From: Enoplolaimus lenunculus
Taxonomy: Eukaryota; Nematoda; Enoplea; Enoplida; Thoracostomopsidae
Assembly (NCBI GenBank): GCA_030248215.1
Contig: JASANG010000765.1
Coordinates: 1-64,000 of the forward strand
Direction of reading: 5' to 3'
Length of the DNA stretch: 64,000 bases
The notes under the pieces: model-generated
What the model was told of the DNA's origin: nothing
Database searches by the model: none
Seen by the model: the letters and a program-made list of their open reading frames with translations, nothing else
Shown: positions 22,171 to 36,000 of the stretch, piece by piece
Layout: each line of letters opens with the position of its first letter
Position numbering within the stretch: position 1 is the stretch's first letter
Translations under genes and position numbers: made by a program

Positions 22171-23349
22171 CTGTGCATGCATTTGAACGTCGATGACCCA
22201 TCATTTCAGATGTCCGATATAATATATAGGCGCCCATTATTTAACGTAGTGAAGCGTATAAATCCCAAAAAACGGATTATGAAAACATAACGGAAACGAC
22301 ACTGAAGTATATCCGGTTACACCCTACTAAATATTAATAGTTGAAGCGGGAATAACATATGTTCGACGAAAACATTTCGCGGTATACAATGCCAAAAATA
22401 TAATGGAGTCGAAAACAACGGGAGCCGAATATTACCAGTGGTCATGAAAAATCACTTCTCAAATAAATTGTACTTCAGCAAAACAAAAGCTCATTACACA
22501 TGCTCAATATAATCTTTAATACACGATCAGCGTTTTATTTGCACAAATACTATGAATACATTGCGAGAAACACTCTTGCAATACCATCGCTAACCTTAAA
22601 GAGCGCTATGCTGCTAATTTTAACACTAATCTTCTAAAGTATTGTCAAATAGGCTTTTATGTTTCCCCTTAATAATTTCAAAATTGCTCTAACGTTACGA
22701 ACTCACTGAACGGCTCAACTTGTCGGGAAATACGAGAAATTGTCTTATAGCTTTCGGGAAACATTCTGACTTTCTGTTGTACTTTGCGTTTTAATAGAAA
22801 CTGCCAAAATTGAGAATATTTTAAGTACTTTTGTGCACTTTCCTCCACATAAGGTTAATGTTTGGGCTTAAAAAGCACACAGACTTATCATCAGTAAGCC
22901 TTTGCGCCTTTATTACATAAGTAAGCCTTTTCTTAAATCTAGGCGCACATATGGACAAAAGTGTACAAAGCTATGAAGATGTGACCATTCCGCTCTTACG
23001 GCTAATACTGTTCCTATGATTTGACGACTATCCTAAAAATCACATTAATGCTTTCAATCAACTTCACCGACAACAACTCTCGAGTTCAGTAATATAAAGT
23101 AAAACTCGTATTAACAGTTCATGAGATGCAAACAGCAATGTACAGTCAGTCCTTAATGGTGCGTTATAAGATTAATAATCAAAATCCAGTCCTCAATACT
23201 CTCGTCGGCATTCAACAATGATTGACTAGAAAACCAGACATACTAAATTCGGTTAACCTCAATCCGTTCGCAGTTAAACTTGAGTTTGCTAAAACAGTGC
23301 GTCAAAAAATTCATATCGTCCAGTACGCGACAAAGGTGATCAACATTTT

Positions 23350-26300
23350 TTAATACCCGGGATCAGCAGACCATCTTTGTAGTTTGCTAAAAAGTCGTGG
23401 TGGTCTGGGTTTCGGTGGCAGCGAGCGTTGTACAAAACTAATTTCTGAATCGGCATCGGGGCACAATATATCTTTAGGATCAGGTTCTTTGGTTACAACC
23501 ACAGTAGATGACCCAGAGTCAATTGCTTGCTGTTTTTCTTCATCTATCTTTGGTTGGCCAAACTCTTCGTGTGGTTTTCGTGCAATTTTCGGCAACGTAA
23601 CATCATACTCGTTGCTTAGTGGTAAGTATTTTTGAATTTTTTCCGTTATAGATAATTTTTGCTCTTCATGCTTCATACATTCTGGCATCAAAATTGGATC
23701 AATTTCTTTTCCATCTTTCAGCAGGTAGTAGGCCTAATAGACAAAACTCAAAAAGATGACACATCATCCAGTGTTAAGCAATCTTCACTAACAGTCAAAT
23801 ACTGCGAAGTTTCTAGATAGGAAAAAACTGCCCGCGGTTAAATATGTATTGCAAAAACACTTTTTTAGTTCAATCTTGCAATCCACACTGAGACAAAATA
23901 AGACACCAACAAAATTACCCTAGTTCGCCACTACGACCGCAAAGTTGTGTTCCAAATCGGTAAAAAGCTCTTACAAGCGGAATATTCCGGCCCCTTATTC
24001 ACTGCTTTTGAAATTTACAATGTTCAAACCTTCAAATAGGTCCACGTGGAACTTAATCACTACAACGTCTGGTACAATAAAAGCTAAAACAAACAAACCT
24101 CAAAACTCAGTATTCGCTCAGTCTCAACGGTCCACTCTGCAGATGGTGATCCAACAAGAAAATGTTTCAGTTTACCGTCTGCCAATCGATTGATACGTTC
24201 GCATGTTTCAGGATCAAGCTCTGGTGGATCTTTTCTGATTCTACTAATGTAAAGTGGAAGTCCGAATTCATCGGTTACCTAAAATGAATTACTTTTGCAT
24301 GCGCATTACAACCCCCACTACGACGCGTTTGCTCTAAGACTATACTGCACATCCCGCTTTTTGAACACTCCCGAATACAATGTGTATAAAGCTTGGCTAC
24401 AAGTAGTGTTATAAAATTATTGTGCTTAGTAATATTTTTGGTATATGCTAGTAAACATATTTAGTAGCCTCATATGTCAATATGATTGATTTCCATAAAT
24501 GCTGTGCCATTATATTATAGAAAAGATGAGAATTAAAACAAACCATACGCGTTAGCGGTTTACCGCACAAGACAGACCTTTCTTTCTGGCATGCTTCCTT
24601 TCAGATAATACCACTCGCCCATTTTATCTTTAAGGTGAATATTGCCTCGTGCATCCTCATGTACACCCTCTTGTTCAAGCAGACGATTTTCTTTTTCAAC
24701 AGCTTTTAGGGATTTTTCTAAATCGACACCCAACACCGTTAAACTCGGATTTGCATCTTCAAGCATCACTGCTGCGAACCCAATTTCCGGATCGTCTTTC
24801 ATCCGTTCTAGTCGTAAAAATTTCAATTTCCTAAAACACAAAAAGTTAAGAGAAACATACTAGCAAGCTAAGCTACAGCTGGAAAAATTAAACTATCAAA
24901 ACAAAATATAGCTAGAAATGGTCTTAGCACCGAGCAAAACTGAAAATTTGATTTAAGTAAAACGCAAATCAACAGAATACTCAAACTACTACCATTCTAA
25001 CCAACTAATTAATATCATTACGATACCTTGATTGTAATTAGTTACCAACAGGGATAGGCGGTCTCGGTCAAAAAAGCGCGACCGAAACCGAAACCCAAAA
25101 TACCGAGAACAAACCCCAACATACCAAGAGAAAATCTTTTGGTCTCGGTCAATTTTTAACCGTCACCGAAAATAAAAATATTTTTCTAATAAACGTTCTT
25201 TACTTCCACACGCCCATGCCTAAGCTGATGCGTAAACCTAAACCTAAGCCATCCATGTCACAATGTAGCAAAATAATCCTGTGGAGGAACTTGAGACTTC
25301 TATTAAAACAGTCATAGTCTTGAGGGAAGCAAACAAGTACCTAATTTTTAGTGGTTCACACATATATATTTAGTATAAAATACGAACAAAACAATGCTGC
25401 GTCCTTTCATGAGCCTCAAACTAGCTCAGCTATAACAATTGTTTATCACTATTTCACCTCTTTGGTTTCGGTTTGCAAACCACCGAGACTGAAGAAAAGC
25501 GAGACCCAAACCGAGAAGACCAGCCAAATCCCGAGACTAGCCGAGACCGAGACCGCCCATCCCTGGTTACCAGCACAGTGAACACAACGATTCTCTAGTC
25601 TTCTAAAATTGCAGTTAAACTCTCAATATACGTTCCTAATATCACCAATTAACACAACATACTTTAACTTCGACAATGCTGTCAATCCTTTGGCCGATAT
25701 ACGGGTGTTACCACTTAAATCCAAAAACTCTAGCGAATTTGAAAACATCGAAAGCCGATCTAAACACCAGTCGTTCATATAAAAGCAGTCGTTCAGCATT
25801 AGCATACGCAAATGTTTCAACTTCCCTGAAAAATTTGGCGAATAAATTAGTCAAACAGTGCAGAAAATTTCTTAGGCATAGGTGGTATGTCAAAGTAGCT
25901 AATTTTCCTGTTTAGGCGCAGTATGGTTTACCATTAAACAAAACCAAAACAAATTCAGACTCATTCGCATTTTGGATACGGAAATATATTTAATAGTTAA
26001 TAGTCAGTGCGGTTTCAACATTTTGTAACGATTTTGCACAGCCATTTCTATTACCCTGCAATATAAACGTAAACGTTAGCTGGGACTGTGCCCAAATTAC
26101 GTACTGAGCGCATTCCAGCATTAATAATATAGATTAAATGGCTGCACGTAATACAAAGCAACGTACTGAGATTTTCGAATCCTTCCCACATCAAGAACGT
26201 ATTTGAAGCGTCAATTGCTTCAACTGACCAGCCTAAAATATTAAGTGATTATCAGAACGGAACTTTTCAGACACGCCTGAGAATCCCACCACAACAGTCA

Positions 26301-29121
26301 TTTTACCATTATGACCAAGCACTAAAGAGTATTATTTCCAACCGGTATTCGACTGTGGAAGCTGCGTTTGTTCGCTGAAAGTACTCGTCAAGTCAAATTG
26401 AATTTATACAAGCGTAAGAAATGATAGAACATTCTAATACTGGACTGGTCAGTGCTAAAACTCAACTGACACATCAACTGTAAACTCTTCAGAAACGCAG
26501 TGTTTTGGCTGGCCAATGAGCCATAGGGCCACTCAAAAGCAAAACGGTGATCTATCCAGCAAATCAATATTCTTAGAGCTAGGTTATAATGCAGCGCTAA
26601 GAAAGATGATTCCTGTATGCAAATAAAGATTCATTTTGGAACAAAAACATTTCATAACATTGTAAAAAAATTTTCCATACTTCATTATAGTGGAAAGAAA
26701 AATTTAAACTATTTCAGTTCGGATTACAAGGAACTCCCGATTGGAAAGTATTACAGGAGACAACTATAACCCATTCGAAAAATCCTGCCTACGTCCCTGC
26801 AACCACATTCAATTACAATAAGATTGTTTTTGCTAACGAACAAACAAACATTACGTACCTTCTTCGTGTTTAGTTGGAATTGGCGCATCTCGCGTTAAAT
26901 AATTTACAGTAACCCAGTCATCTTTGCCGACAAATTTAACAGCTCCGCCTCGATAGACAATAAATGTTGCCGCTGCCAAATCAGGACCCAGAATAACTTG
27001 ACGCTCAGGTATGAATCTATGAAAAATAAAATATTTTATTCGAAAAACAGTATATATTGATATATTTAATATTATGCTTCTCAAAACGCTAATAAATCTA
27101 TGCTAATAGCAATACTGAAACGCGCACGATATGATAATTTAGGCGTCCTTCCAGTTTATATTAATGCAAATAATTCAGGGCTAGCAATAACTTAACTGAT
27201 GTAAGCTACACAAACTCAGTATATATCTTCAAACATCATTGCCATTATAAACTTAAAGCTATATTAAGATGTTTGCGTTGCAAAAAATTAAATTATGAAA
27301 CTTCCACAATAACATGCGTACATCAGGTGACTTTTCAGAGGGTAGTGTAATGGACACTGAAGCCAAAAAAACTTCAGTATTCTAGGCACTGAAGCCGAAA
27401 CGCTTATGTATCCCGGATATTCAAGAAAAAAGTTTCAATATCCTGGACACTGAAGCTTTTTGGCTTCAGTATCCTGGAGATTAAAGCTTTTTTGGCTTGA
27501 GTATCCGGGATGCTAAAGACAAAAAAGCTTCAGTGTCCCGGACACTGATGAAGCCATAAAGCTTCAGTATCCTGGACACTGAAGCCAAAAAAGCTTCAGT
27601 AAAGCTTCAGTATCCTGGATGACACTACCCCCTCTAACGTCACCTGGTGTACGCATGTTATTGTGGAAGATGCGTTAATTTTAAATTAATTTAGAAAAAA
27701 CAAATCGACGAATTGTTAAATTCGGCTTTTTCGCAACCGAATCACAATCCGATCCACAAATTTTTTATGCATTTCGAATCAGAACCTTTGTTGCCACCCT
27801 GGTTAATAAGAAAACAATTCTGCATCGTACATACCAACCGTTTGCATTTAGAACCGTTCAGCTTTTTATGAAACTCATGCTAAATCAATGCAAAAACTTT
27901 CAAAATCACTGTAGATTTCCAGCGAACTTTACAGCTTTCTCTTGAATATCATGTGTGCGCCTGTAAACAACCGGCGGTATCCTCCGGCCCGACAGGATAT
28001 CGACTACAGCCCTGGCAAGTTTTGTTGCTTTCGGCCTATGGCTTCGGTATTTTTTACGTCCGGATATACCCTACCATGTACCTTTGATCATACTGGTGCG
28101 CCATCAGCTCTTTGTACCGTTGTTTACGTATTAAATGAGATGGACTTAAATCCAAATATCTAAACGTCGGCATATAACAGGACCAATCAAACCCGGGATG
28201 TTTCAAATCCTGATGCGTGCGATCAGCGTAAGGCTTTACAGGTACAACTAAAATTTCGTATTAAAAATAGGCGAATAATCGAGATAAAAAAAGTCTACAG
28301 TTGCAAATATTCAGATGTAAAGTTGTATAGTACATATGCTATCTTAAGCAATACCACGTGAAGCACCAATTCACAAGAATCTTGCAGCATATGTGGAGGG
28401 GCTCGAATCCCAACGTAAACGTTAAGTATGTATGTATGTATCAAATTTTGTACACTGCATGACAGAAGTTATAATCTGGGTAACTATATACACATACATT
28501 TTGCTCATAACAATAAGAAACAGAAAACTTTTGATACAAATGATGAAATGCAAAGCAGCAGATATAGCGCAGAAATTGTGCCATTCTACGCTCGAAAAAC
28601 GCAACTTACCTTGCATATGGTCTTCTGCCCTCAAATACACTCCTGTGTTCGGATCAATTACGCGACGTTTCATTTTTTCTTCAGCAACAAGTTCCTTTCT
28701 ATATTTTTCAATATCCTAAAAGTTGATTTAAACTGGAAACAACTCGAGGCTGCTTTGATTAGCGAAACTGAATTTAACAAATAGCATTGGGTTTTTTAAT
28801 TTAATACTTAATCGTTGTTTAAAATTTCTGCATATCTATAGCGCTGTTTCAAATCGTCAAACAGAGCGACAACACACATCAATTTTCAGGTTGCGAAAAA
28901 TTAAAACACCATCAAACTTAACTCCTCACGCTGCGTCAAATAGTAAAAATTTCCGCGTGGTTAAAACAAAAATATCAGAACTGTGTTTAACAGGATAGTA
29001 GTATTTGTTATTTTATAACAAATAATACCTGCCATCTTTGAAACTTTGTGCGCTTTGCGAGTATTTGCATTCTCTGGACATTTCGTGAAAGAAATGTATC
29101 ATAGCACGACTTCGCCAACAT
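23350..29121 (-). CDS. DMAC2: DMAC2 (ATP5SL) homologue, LRR protein of complex I assembly, with long C-terminal extension
   Basis: Nine exons join in phase: 29121-29029 (ATG), 28715-28610, 28247-28082, 27016-26859, 26232-26167, 25825-25663, 24830-24578, 24278-24099 and 23733-23350 (TAA), about 522 residues. The basic, acid-free N-terminus (MLAKSCYDTFLSRNVQRMQI) fits a mitochondrial presequence. The family core is clear: ILGPDLAAATFIVYRGGAVK (exon 4), WSVEAIDASNTFLMWEGFEN (exon 5), then leucine-rich repeats LKHLRMLMLNDCFYMNDWCL and GNTRISAKGLTALSKL, ending near TVLGVDLEKSLK (about residue 292). Human DMAC2, about 260 residues, helps build the distal membrane arm of complex I. Here about 230 further residues, charged and proline-rich towards the end (SLPPKPRPPRLF), follow the core. 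I do not recognise them. The gene lies 0.9 kb downstream of ZNF622 on the same strand. Confidence 0.87.
25049..25565. mobile_element. hAT-type MITE with 8-bp target duplication, in DMAC2 intron
   Basis: The left end is CAGGGATAGGCGGTCTCGGT and the right end is the inverse of CAGGGATGGGCGGTCTCGGT. The flanks are GTTACCAA (25041-25048) and GTTACCAG (25566-25573), an 8-bp duplication with one difference. Both features are typical of hAT elements. The inside is non-coding and rich in ACCGAGA/TCTCGGT words. Related ends occur near 18,330 and 34,744. Confidence 0.85.
27301..27669. mobile_element. Foldback MITE with 45-bp terminal repeats and palindromic internal array, in DMAC2 intron
   Basis: The left end CTTCCACAATAACATGCGTA... 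and the right end ...TACGCATGTTATTGTGGAAG are inverted repeats that match over about 45 bases with few differences, through the inner words CAGGTGAC and GGTAGTGT. Between them is an array of about 30-bp units built from CTTCAGT-RTCC-GGACACTGAAG, each of which is itself a palindrome. No coding capacity. I could not define a target duplication. Confidence 0.8.
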
Positions 29122-30039
29122 AATTGATTTGGAATTATAACTGTTGAAGTAGCTGAATCTAACCTTTTGATTGGAAAAGTTGTTACATTCCCAAATAAGT
29201 TTAGTAGCCCTTTTATCAACAACGAATATAATTTACAACATAGAAAACAGTTTGCTCTTTCGTAATATAAAAACTGTTAATTATATTGATAACCAGAAAC
29301 CTTACCAACAAGCCAGGTTTAAAACCTCACAAATAATCAGCATATTTCTTAAAAATCAAAACAGATAGTAAAATAGGAAACGAATAGAAATCAAAATAAC
29401 CGAAGAAACGAATATTAAAGAACAGTTGTTTATGTTTCATTTCTTGCCAATACAATGTAGATTTGAAGGTGCATGCATCGTTTTTAGGATTTTGGGTAAT
29501 GAACGCACTGATATTCCAAATAACAAACCTCTGTAGCCAGCCTTGTTAACAAAAAATATACTCTAGCTACTATAAATGGCAGGTGCAGCTCGAAGTGAGA
29601 TACCGCCGGAGGCAGAGGTGAAGCGAAATAGATGGTTAAAACAGTACTTAATTTGTTAACTGTATGAAAAAATATCTTTAGTGGTGTATATTTCTTGGTT
29701 TTAGGCTTATTTCATACAAAACCCAGACTTTTCTCAAAATTACACCAAGGTAAATCCAAACGCATAGATAAAACGATGGAAATTTTTTACCCAGATTGCC
29801 GAAACCCCTGGCAAAAGCGCTGCCGGAAACTAGCGTCCATCTTCAGACGGAGCTAAGACCCCAGCTATACCCTGCGAATGGGGTTAAATTTAAACGCATA
29901 GTGTTTACATATATTTCACAAGTACTATTTGCTCTTCAAGATTTATCAAGTCATACAGAAGAAACAATTTAGCAAAAATTTATTTGAAAAGAGGCGTTAA
30001 CATAATAGTATGTCAAAAAGAAAATATAATATTCAATAA
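29122..30039. other. Intergenic gap between ZNF622 stop and DMAC2 start
   Basis: 918 bases separate two co-oriented minus-strand genes. Upstream of the DMAC2 ATG, on the minus strand, acceptor-like CTACTTCAACAG lies about 20 bases before the start codon and could receive a 5' UTR exon or a trans-spliced leader. A repeat fragment with CCGCCGGAGGCAGAGGTGAA lies at 29,610-29,630 and resembles sequence at 1,430-1,465. Nothing else recognised. Confidence 0.45.
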
Positions 30040-33000
30040 TCAATGATCAAAATCATCTCTTCTAAAATGAGGTTGGAATTTGTTGTGCTTGATTCCCAGG
30101 CGAAGCTGCGTTTTCTTATGTATTCGATGCATAAATGCTATATCTTTTGCACGTTGTACTGCATGTTTAGCTAAAATCGAACACACATCCGATAATCAAC
30201 AAAACCAAAATCAAGTGGAAAATTTAAACGCCTAGATTTACCCTGGGTTGGTAGGAAATATCTGAAGCATAGGTATTGGTTGGAAAACGGGAAAAATGGA
30301 AAATTAAAATGCCGAGATTTTCCCTTAAGCTTTTAAAATTTCCAATTTTCCCGTCTTGCAAACAAACTTCACACTACAGATTTTCCCTACCAACCAAGAG
30401 AAAATCAAGGCGTTTAAATTTTCCACTTTTCCCGGTTTCCAACCAAAAACCTGTGCTTCAAATTTTCCCTAGCGACCCAGGATAATCTGAGCTTTCAAAA
30501 TTTTTACTTTTCCCGTTTTCCAAACAAACTTTACACTACAGATTTTCCCTACGGAACCAAGGAATATCCAGGCTTATGAATTTTCCACTTTTCCCCAGCA
30601 AAACCTATGCCTATGATTTTTCCTCCCAAACCAGTGGAAAATCAGGCCGTCATACAGCAGTGGCTGAGCTGCAAACCTGGTCATAAGTTTTCCACCCTGG
30701 AAAACTGGAAGCCCCTGTTCTATACATGGGCCAGCAGTTCAAATCATACCAAAAACCTATTGCGTATTCGAGTAAGGGACATGCATCATTTACTCAAAAC
30801 TTACGGTCACTGGTTCCGGTCCATCCCAACGATTTATACTGCGAAATAATCGATGAAACGCTGTTCTGTCCCTTGCATCGAGCAATTATTTGTTTTTCAG
30901 GTTTCAGCCGCTGTTTATAATACCGCACCAATGATCTGTGGCCCAGCGTGGATCCTCAAAGTACAAGTTTAATACACAATTTTATACTTCACTTAACTAT
31001 TTTGCTATCTGAAAAATGATTTTTAAACACCCCTTCATATTATCATTTTATCACCGCAGTACAATCTGAACAACTAATCACAAACACTGTGTACGTGACG
31101 TAACAGAAAGCGCAGCGTTTATCAATACTATTACACGTATGCGCTGCGGAGTTCAAAATCTCCGCTAGACGTGAAAGCACCTCAGGCCGGAATACCAAGT
31201 TTCTGTAGCATAGTGATGATAACAAACGCATTGCATCTGACATACCCCACAATGGAAAAGCAGCGCCACGGGCAATAAATGCAAAACACAATAAAAAATA
31301 AATCCATTCGACACTCAAGTGCCACCTCTAATTTACAGAAAAGTTGTAAATACAATTTGGTTAGTCTGTAGCCGAACCTGAAGGAAGTACCAATTGCCAA
31401 TTTTCGTCTTCAATCACAGCTGGTACATCGACTAAGTCATTCTCTATCGAACTACTTGTTTCTTCCGCTTCTGGATAACTTGATCTAGAATTGTTATACT
31501 GTGAGTAAATTCACTTGGCTATAAAACTAAGCAACTTCACAAACACAGACATTTGCACAAAACCTCAAGGTAGCTCACAAACCTTGTTAAGAATTGTTGA
31601 ATTTAACAAACATCGCAATCATTGAAATACGCCATGCATTATAAAATTTTGCAGACTCTGGCTTTAGAAAGAAACAACACTGGAGCACGGTTAAGCAGCA
31701 TTTGTGGTACAAATTACAAGTATTTAGGATTTTACAAACACCAATAGTGAATATAATTTTAACCAACGTCGGTTTTGCATACAAATATCAAGAAAAAACA
31801 TCTTACCACATATATGCGTGCAATGAGTGTATGTATGCAAAATCGTCAAGTGTTGCGGTAGCAGATAGCCGATATTTATCTATTGAACTTGCGAAAAATA
31901 ACTTCTAAATTTTACACATAAATCAAATTGTTCACACTCTTACGCTGAAAACAACCTGTGGCAATTGTTACACACTTCTAAAAATATCCTTAATCTGATT
32001 TCCAGGTGCCTCTTATTCCACTAGCCAAACAATACTGCATTTAACAAAGTCTTACGTATAATCGTAATAATCTTGAAATTCAAGCATTGAAACACTTTCG
32101 TTAGATATCCGACAATGACATTTGTCACGCATATGCTTTTGCACTGCATCCAAGGTTTTAAACCGGCGTCCTCGTTCACTACACAGCAAACACATGAATC
32201 CAACACCAACTTTCTGCCCTGAAATAGACGACAAAATGATTGAGAATGTGTAGCTCTCATTAAAGTCCGTCAGCGAAAATACCGCTAGCGCTTAACATTT
32301 TACACGATTCCAGAAACAGACTTTCTGAAGCTGCAGCGCCCCGCTTATAAGCGGACCTAAACAATCTAACAATCCTTGGTGCAATAATAATCCTGTTTTC
32401 ACAAACAGTGTTGTTAAAGTGGTAACAAATCCACGGCTACTACCCTTAGGAAAACAGAGAAAATGGTGACGCAACCAGGGTGTAACATGATATCTGTTTC
32501 CGGAAAAATCGGTGTCTGTTTATGCTATACGAATACCGGAATTTAGGCTATCTTTCTGCTTCCAGTTAGACAAGTCTAAATCGCTAAAAATAGTGTTTTT
32601 TCTATGCACACTGAAATGGTTTCATTTGGAATAAAAATAACAAAAGTTCAACATTCTTTAGAATTTTCAATAAATTCTCTAACTTCCTTACAAAATTATA
32701 TTCCGACGAGTAAAAAACCTGCATAGCACAATATTGTTGTTTTGGTACAAAATTAAAATGTACGTTTAAAACTTTTATATTTAAAAATCCAGTTTCTGCT
32801 TCCGTTACTTTGGTCGCTGCCCGTGTCTGATATTTCTACTGCCCGTTTGCGCCCTAGCCCCAACAAAACAGATTCACCATGTGAGTTCAAACACGTTCTC
32901 GCCTTATGTGCAATTTGTAATTCTTATAAATTATATACTATTAAATAACTACATTAAATTTAAAATCACTAACGTAACACAATTCGTGGTGAAAAAACCG

Positions 33001-36000
33001 AAAATAAAACAAATTTGAAGTTTTTTCCATTTTTGATGGGCGACAACCTGATGATACTTAACACGGGAGGCCACATCTCACAGGCTGTGGTATGATCGTG
33101 TACTGTAACAACGTCATTAAGTGACAATAGTACTTGCTACCTATAGAAGGATTGCTGACAAAACCCGTCGCGGTCAGGCCCCGGCAAATAATATATTGGC
33201 CCCGGGACCTCTCTACTTCTGACTAACCTAAATAGTCTAGCATTCCTTCCGGATCAATACAATATTCTATATCAGGCAAATAAAACCCGTGAGTAGTAGA
33301 CATGTGTTTAAGATTATCATTCATGGAATTGCCAACAGCTGAACAAAACAAGCATTCTTCCAAACCTAATCCGTCATCTTCACTCCAGTCAGAATCTAAA
33401 ATAAAACGCCAAATGAACGATGAAAAATTAAAAGTATGCAGACTGCTTGAGTCTAATCCACTGCCATCTCCCGTTCCACCTACAGTCACACTCAAGCAAA
33501 GGATTTAATTACAGTCCACAAAAACTAATTTTTCTACTATCCAAAAACCACGGTTTAACGGGATTTCCTGTTCCGTCCGGAATTTCTGCAAAAATTTAAT
33601 TCCTGTTCCTATTCCTGCATTAAAAAATGCATGAAATATCGGAAACTTTGTCTTTGAAGATTTTTTGTAAAGAAATTACTGTTTTTGCAATAAGTTCAAT
33701 TTTTTACTAAATTGTTCCTGTGTTTTCGCAAAACTTGATGATGAAATAGCAGGAAAAGCCTTTTAAGTCAATTTTTGTTTCAATTTTTGGTTCCTGTTCC
33801 GGTTCCTGCAAAGAAATTCAATTCCTGTTCCTGTTCCTTTTCCGGCAAGATTTAGTTCCTGTTAGAAACCTGCCAAGAACGAAACGTTAACTGGCGCACA
33901 AAACAGTCGAACAAATAAATAGCCCATCTCTTGCTGTTGAATAATTAAAATTAAACTTAAAGCCACAGGCATAATCTCATAAGTGCAAGCCAGAACATAC
34001 CGCTTTCCTCTTCATCAACGTCACTACATCATAACCGACTTTGTTTTGCAGCTTCCGATTTTATTGCTTCATTTCTGCGGTCGCTATCTAACCTTGGACT
34101 TCTATTCGGCCCACGTGTTGAGTCTTCCACACCATCCAGAACCTAAAAACTTTTGTAGAAAATTAAAACCATGTCCATATTTTTCGCACTGCTTTCAATA
34201 TTTGTGAACAGCTATTTTCAGCTTACAAAAGCAACAGATGTTAGTCCTATATGAACCCTTTCACATACGGTACACTGAGTAGGTCGACAGTTGCCGTAAG
34301 TAGCAAAATGCATTATTTAATTTTGCATGCGGAACATTTTAATTAACATGCAGACATAAGCAACGCTAAATCAAAAGCGCTAAAACAACTACGCCCTATT
34401 TACATCTGCAGTTCGCTTAGATTCCTGATCTTTGTGCTTTTTGGAATTCAAATGATTTTCATATGACTTCAAACTATTGAACGTTTTCTGGCAAAACGAA
34501 CACCTTGACTGTTCATTTGTTTCGGCGGCCTTTGCAGCCTAAACAGCAACATGTCTATTAATACTATATTGGCTTCTGCATATTTATTCCGAAATAGATC
34601 AAACTAGACGAGGTATGATGTGTCTGCGTTTAATGTTCGTTGTTGAGCGCAGCGAAACTCTAAGCGAAGCTCGAAATTTCGCGAAGCGTTTTGTTTTGTA
34701 CTCGGGGGTCTAAAAGCTAATGTTCGTTAGTCTTTAAACTCGTCAGGGATGTGCAGTCTCGGTTTCGGCAAGTCTCGGTATTTGGCTGGTCTCATTAATT
34801 TTGGATATAAAAATTTAAGTGGCCAAACTAAGTTTTCACATTTTGCGGCATATATCAGAGCGCGACCGGATACCTAAAAATGACGGAACAGGAGCTGGAT
34901 AAGTAATTTAAATCTAGCACTACATTGCATTCACATGTCAGGACGTAGCTAAAAATTCTTCCTTCCATTAACTAAGACATCCGAAGTGTTTACGTGGCAA
35001 AGTTTAATAACTCACATAACGACAATGTTCCAATATTCTACGTTTTACTTGCGTTGCGTTCAGTTGCAATATTTGTTTGGCCTATGTTACGTTTAACAGC
35101 ATCCAGTTTACCTTAGGTACCATAAAATAGAGGTGGCTAGGATTACGGCTATCATTTAGATAGGCTTAGGTTTAGTTATAGACTTATTTTTACGCTGAAG
35201 TTTAGGCTTAGCTTAGAAATAGGTTTATGCTGAGATATATACTGTTGCGCGCAATAACACTGGTCATATTTATCAGCTTTTCCAACCTCATTAAAACAAA
35301 GATTATGAACGTACATAGGCCCATGTAAACATTTACATTACATATACGACAGAAAAATGATCAATCGGTTAAACTGGCACTTGGCATAAATACAACTGAT
35401 GGTTTCAATTCTTTGTAGTAGAGATGTTCCGAAGTTGGATTCCGGCGCCAGTGCCAGGCCTTGGCGCCCTGGCCAGAAAGTGCCGGGGCCATATGGCGCC
35501 ACGGTCGGTACCAGAAAAACAATGTCCTGTGGCACAATTTAGCCAGAATCCGAACACAGCACAGTAATTGTATTACATTACCACATTCAAAATGTCGCGT
35601 GACGCGATATTACTAATAACAAATACATTAACACGAACATCACAGCATGGGAGTAGCAACAGATTGTCGGGTAACGCGATTTGAAAAAAACGGTCCCGTA
35701 CTCGAACAGTACACACTAACGGAAAACAGAACGGCAACTTACTTCTTCCTTGTAAGACAATACTTTTTTCTGAAATAACTCTGCCGTAATCGGCGGTAGT
35801 TCTGCTAACTTTCTTTTCAGATTGTACCTATAAATTAATAATAAACTTTCAAAACCTGCCCGGAACATGGAGTGTCCTGAGAAACACCATAGAAGCCAAC
35901 ACATACGTATATGTAAACAAACGTAGCTAACATATATATGTAAACAAACGTACTTTACTTGTACCACACAATATATAAACTGAACAACAACTGATACGAT

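Larger units (their letters stand above)
13334..23349. other. Ten-kilobase stretch without a recognised host gene
   Basis: Apart from the repeats and the Gypsy fossil listed separately, I see only short AT-rich chance frames. Other contents: a (CAC)n run at 14,810-14,830; CCAGAGTGCAACCGGA and CCGGAG words at 16,627-16,700; a TCTCGGTCTCGGTCTCC end near 18,330 matching the hAT-type element at 25,049; a GC-rich block at 18,949-19,034 beginning TAGAGATGCCCCGGGG. An N-terminal exon of NSUN6 could lie near 13.4-15 kb, but I could not identify it. Confidence 0.45.

Noticed and set aside
27942-28163. Plus-strand frame of 73 codons
   Set aside because: It overlaps, antisense, the DMAC2 exon at 28247-28082, whose splice phases fit exactly on the minus strand.
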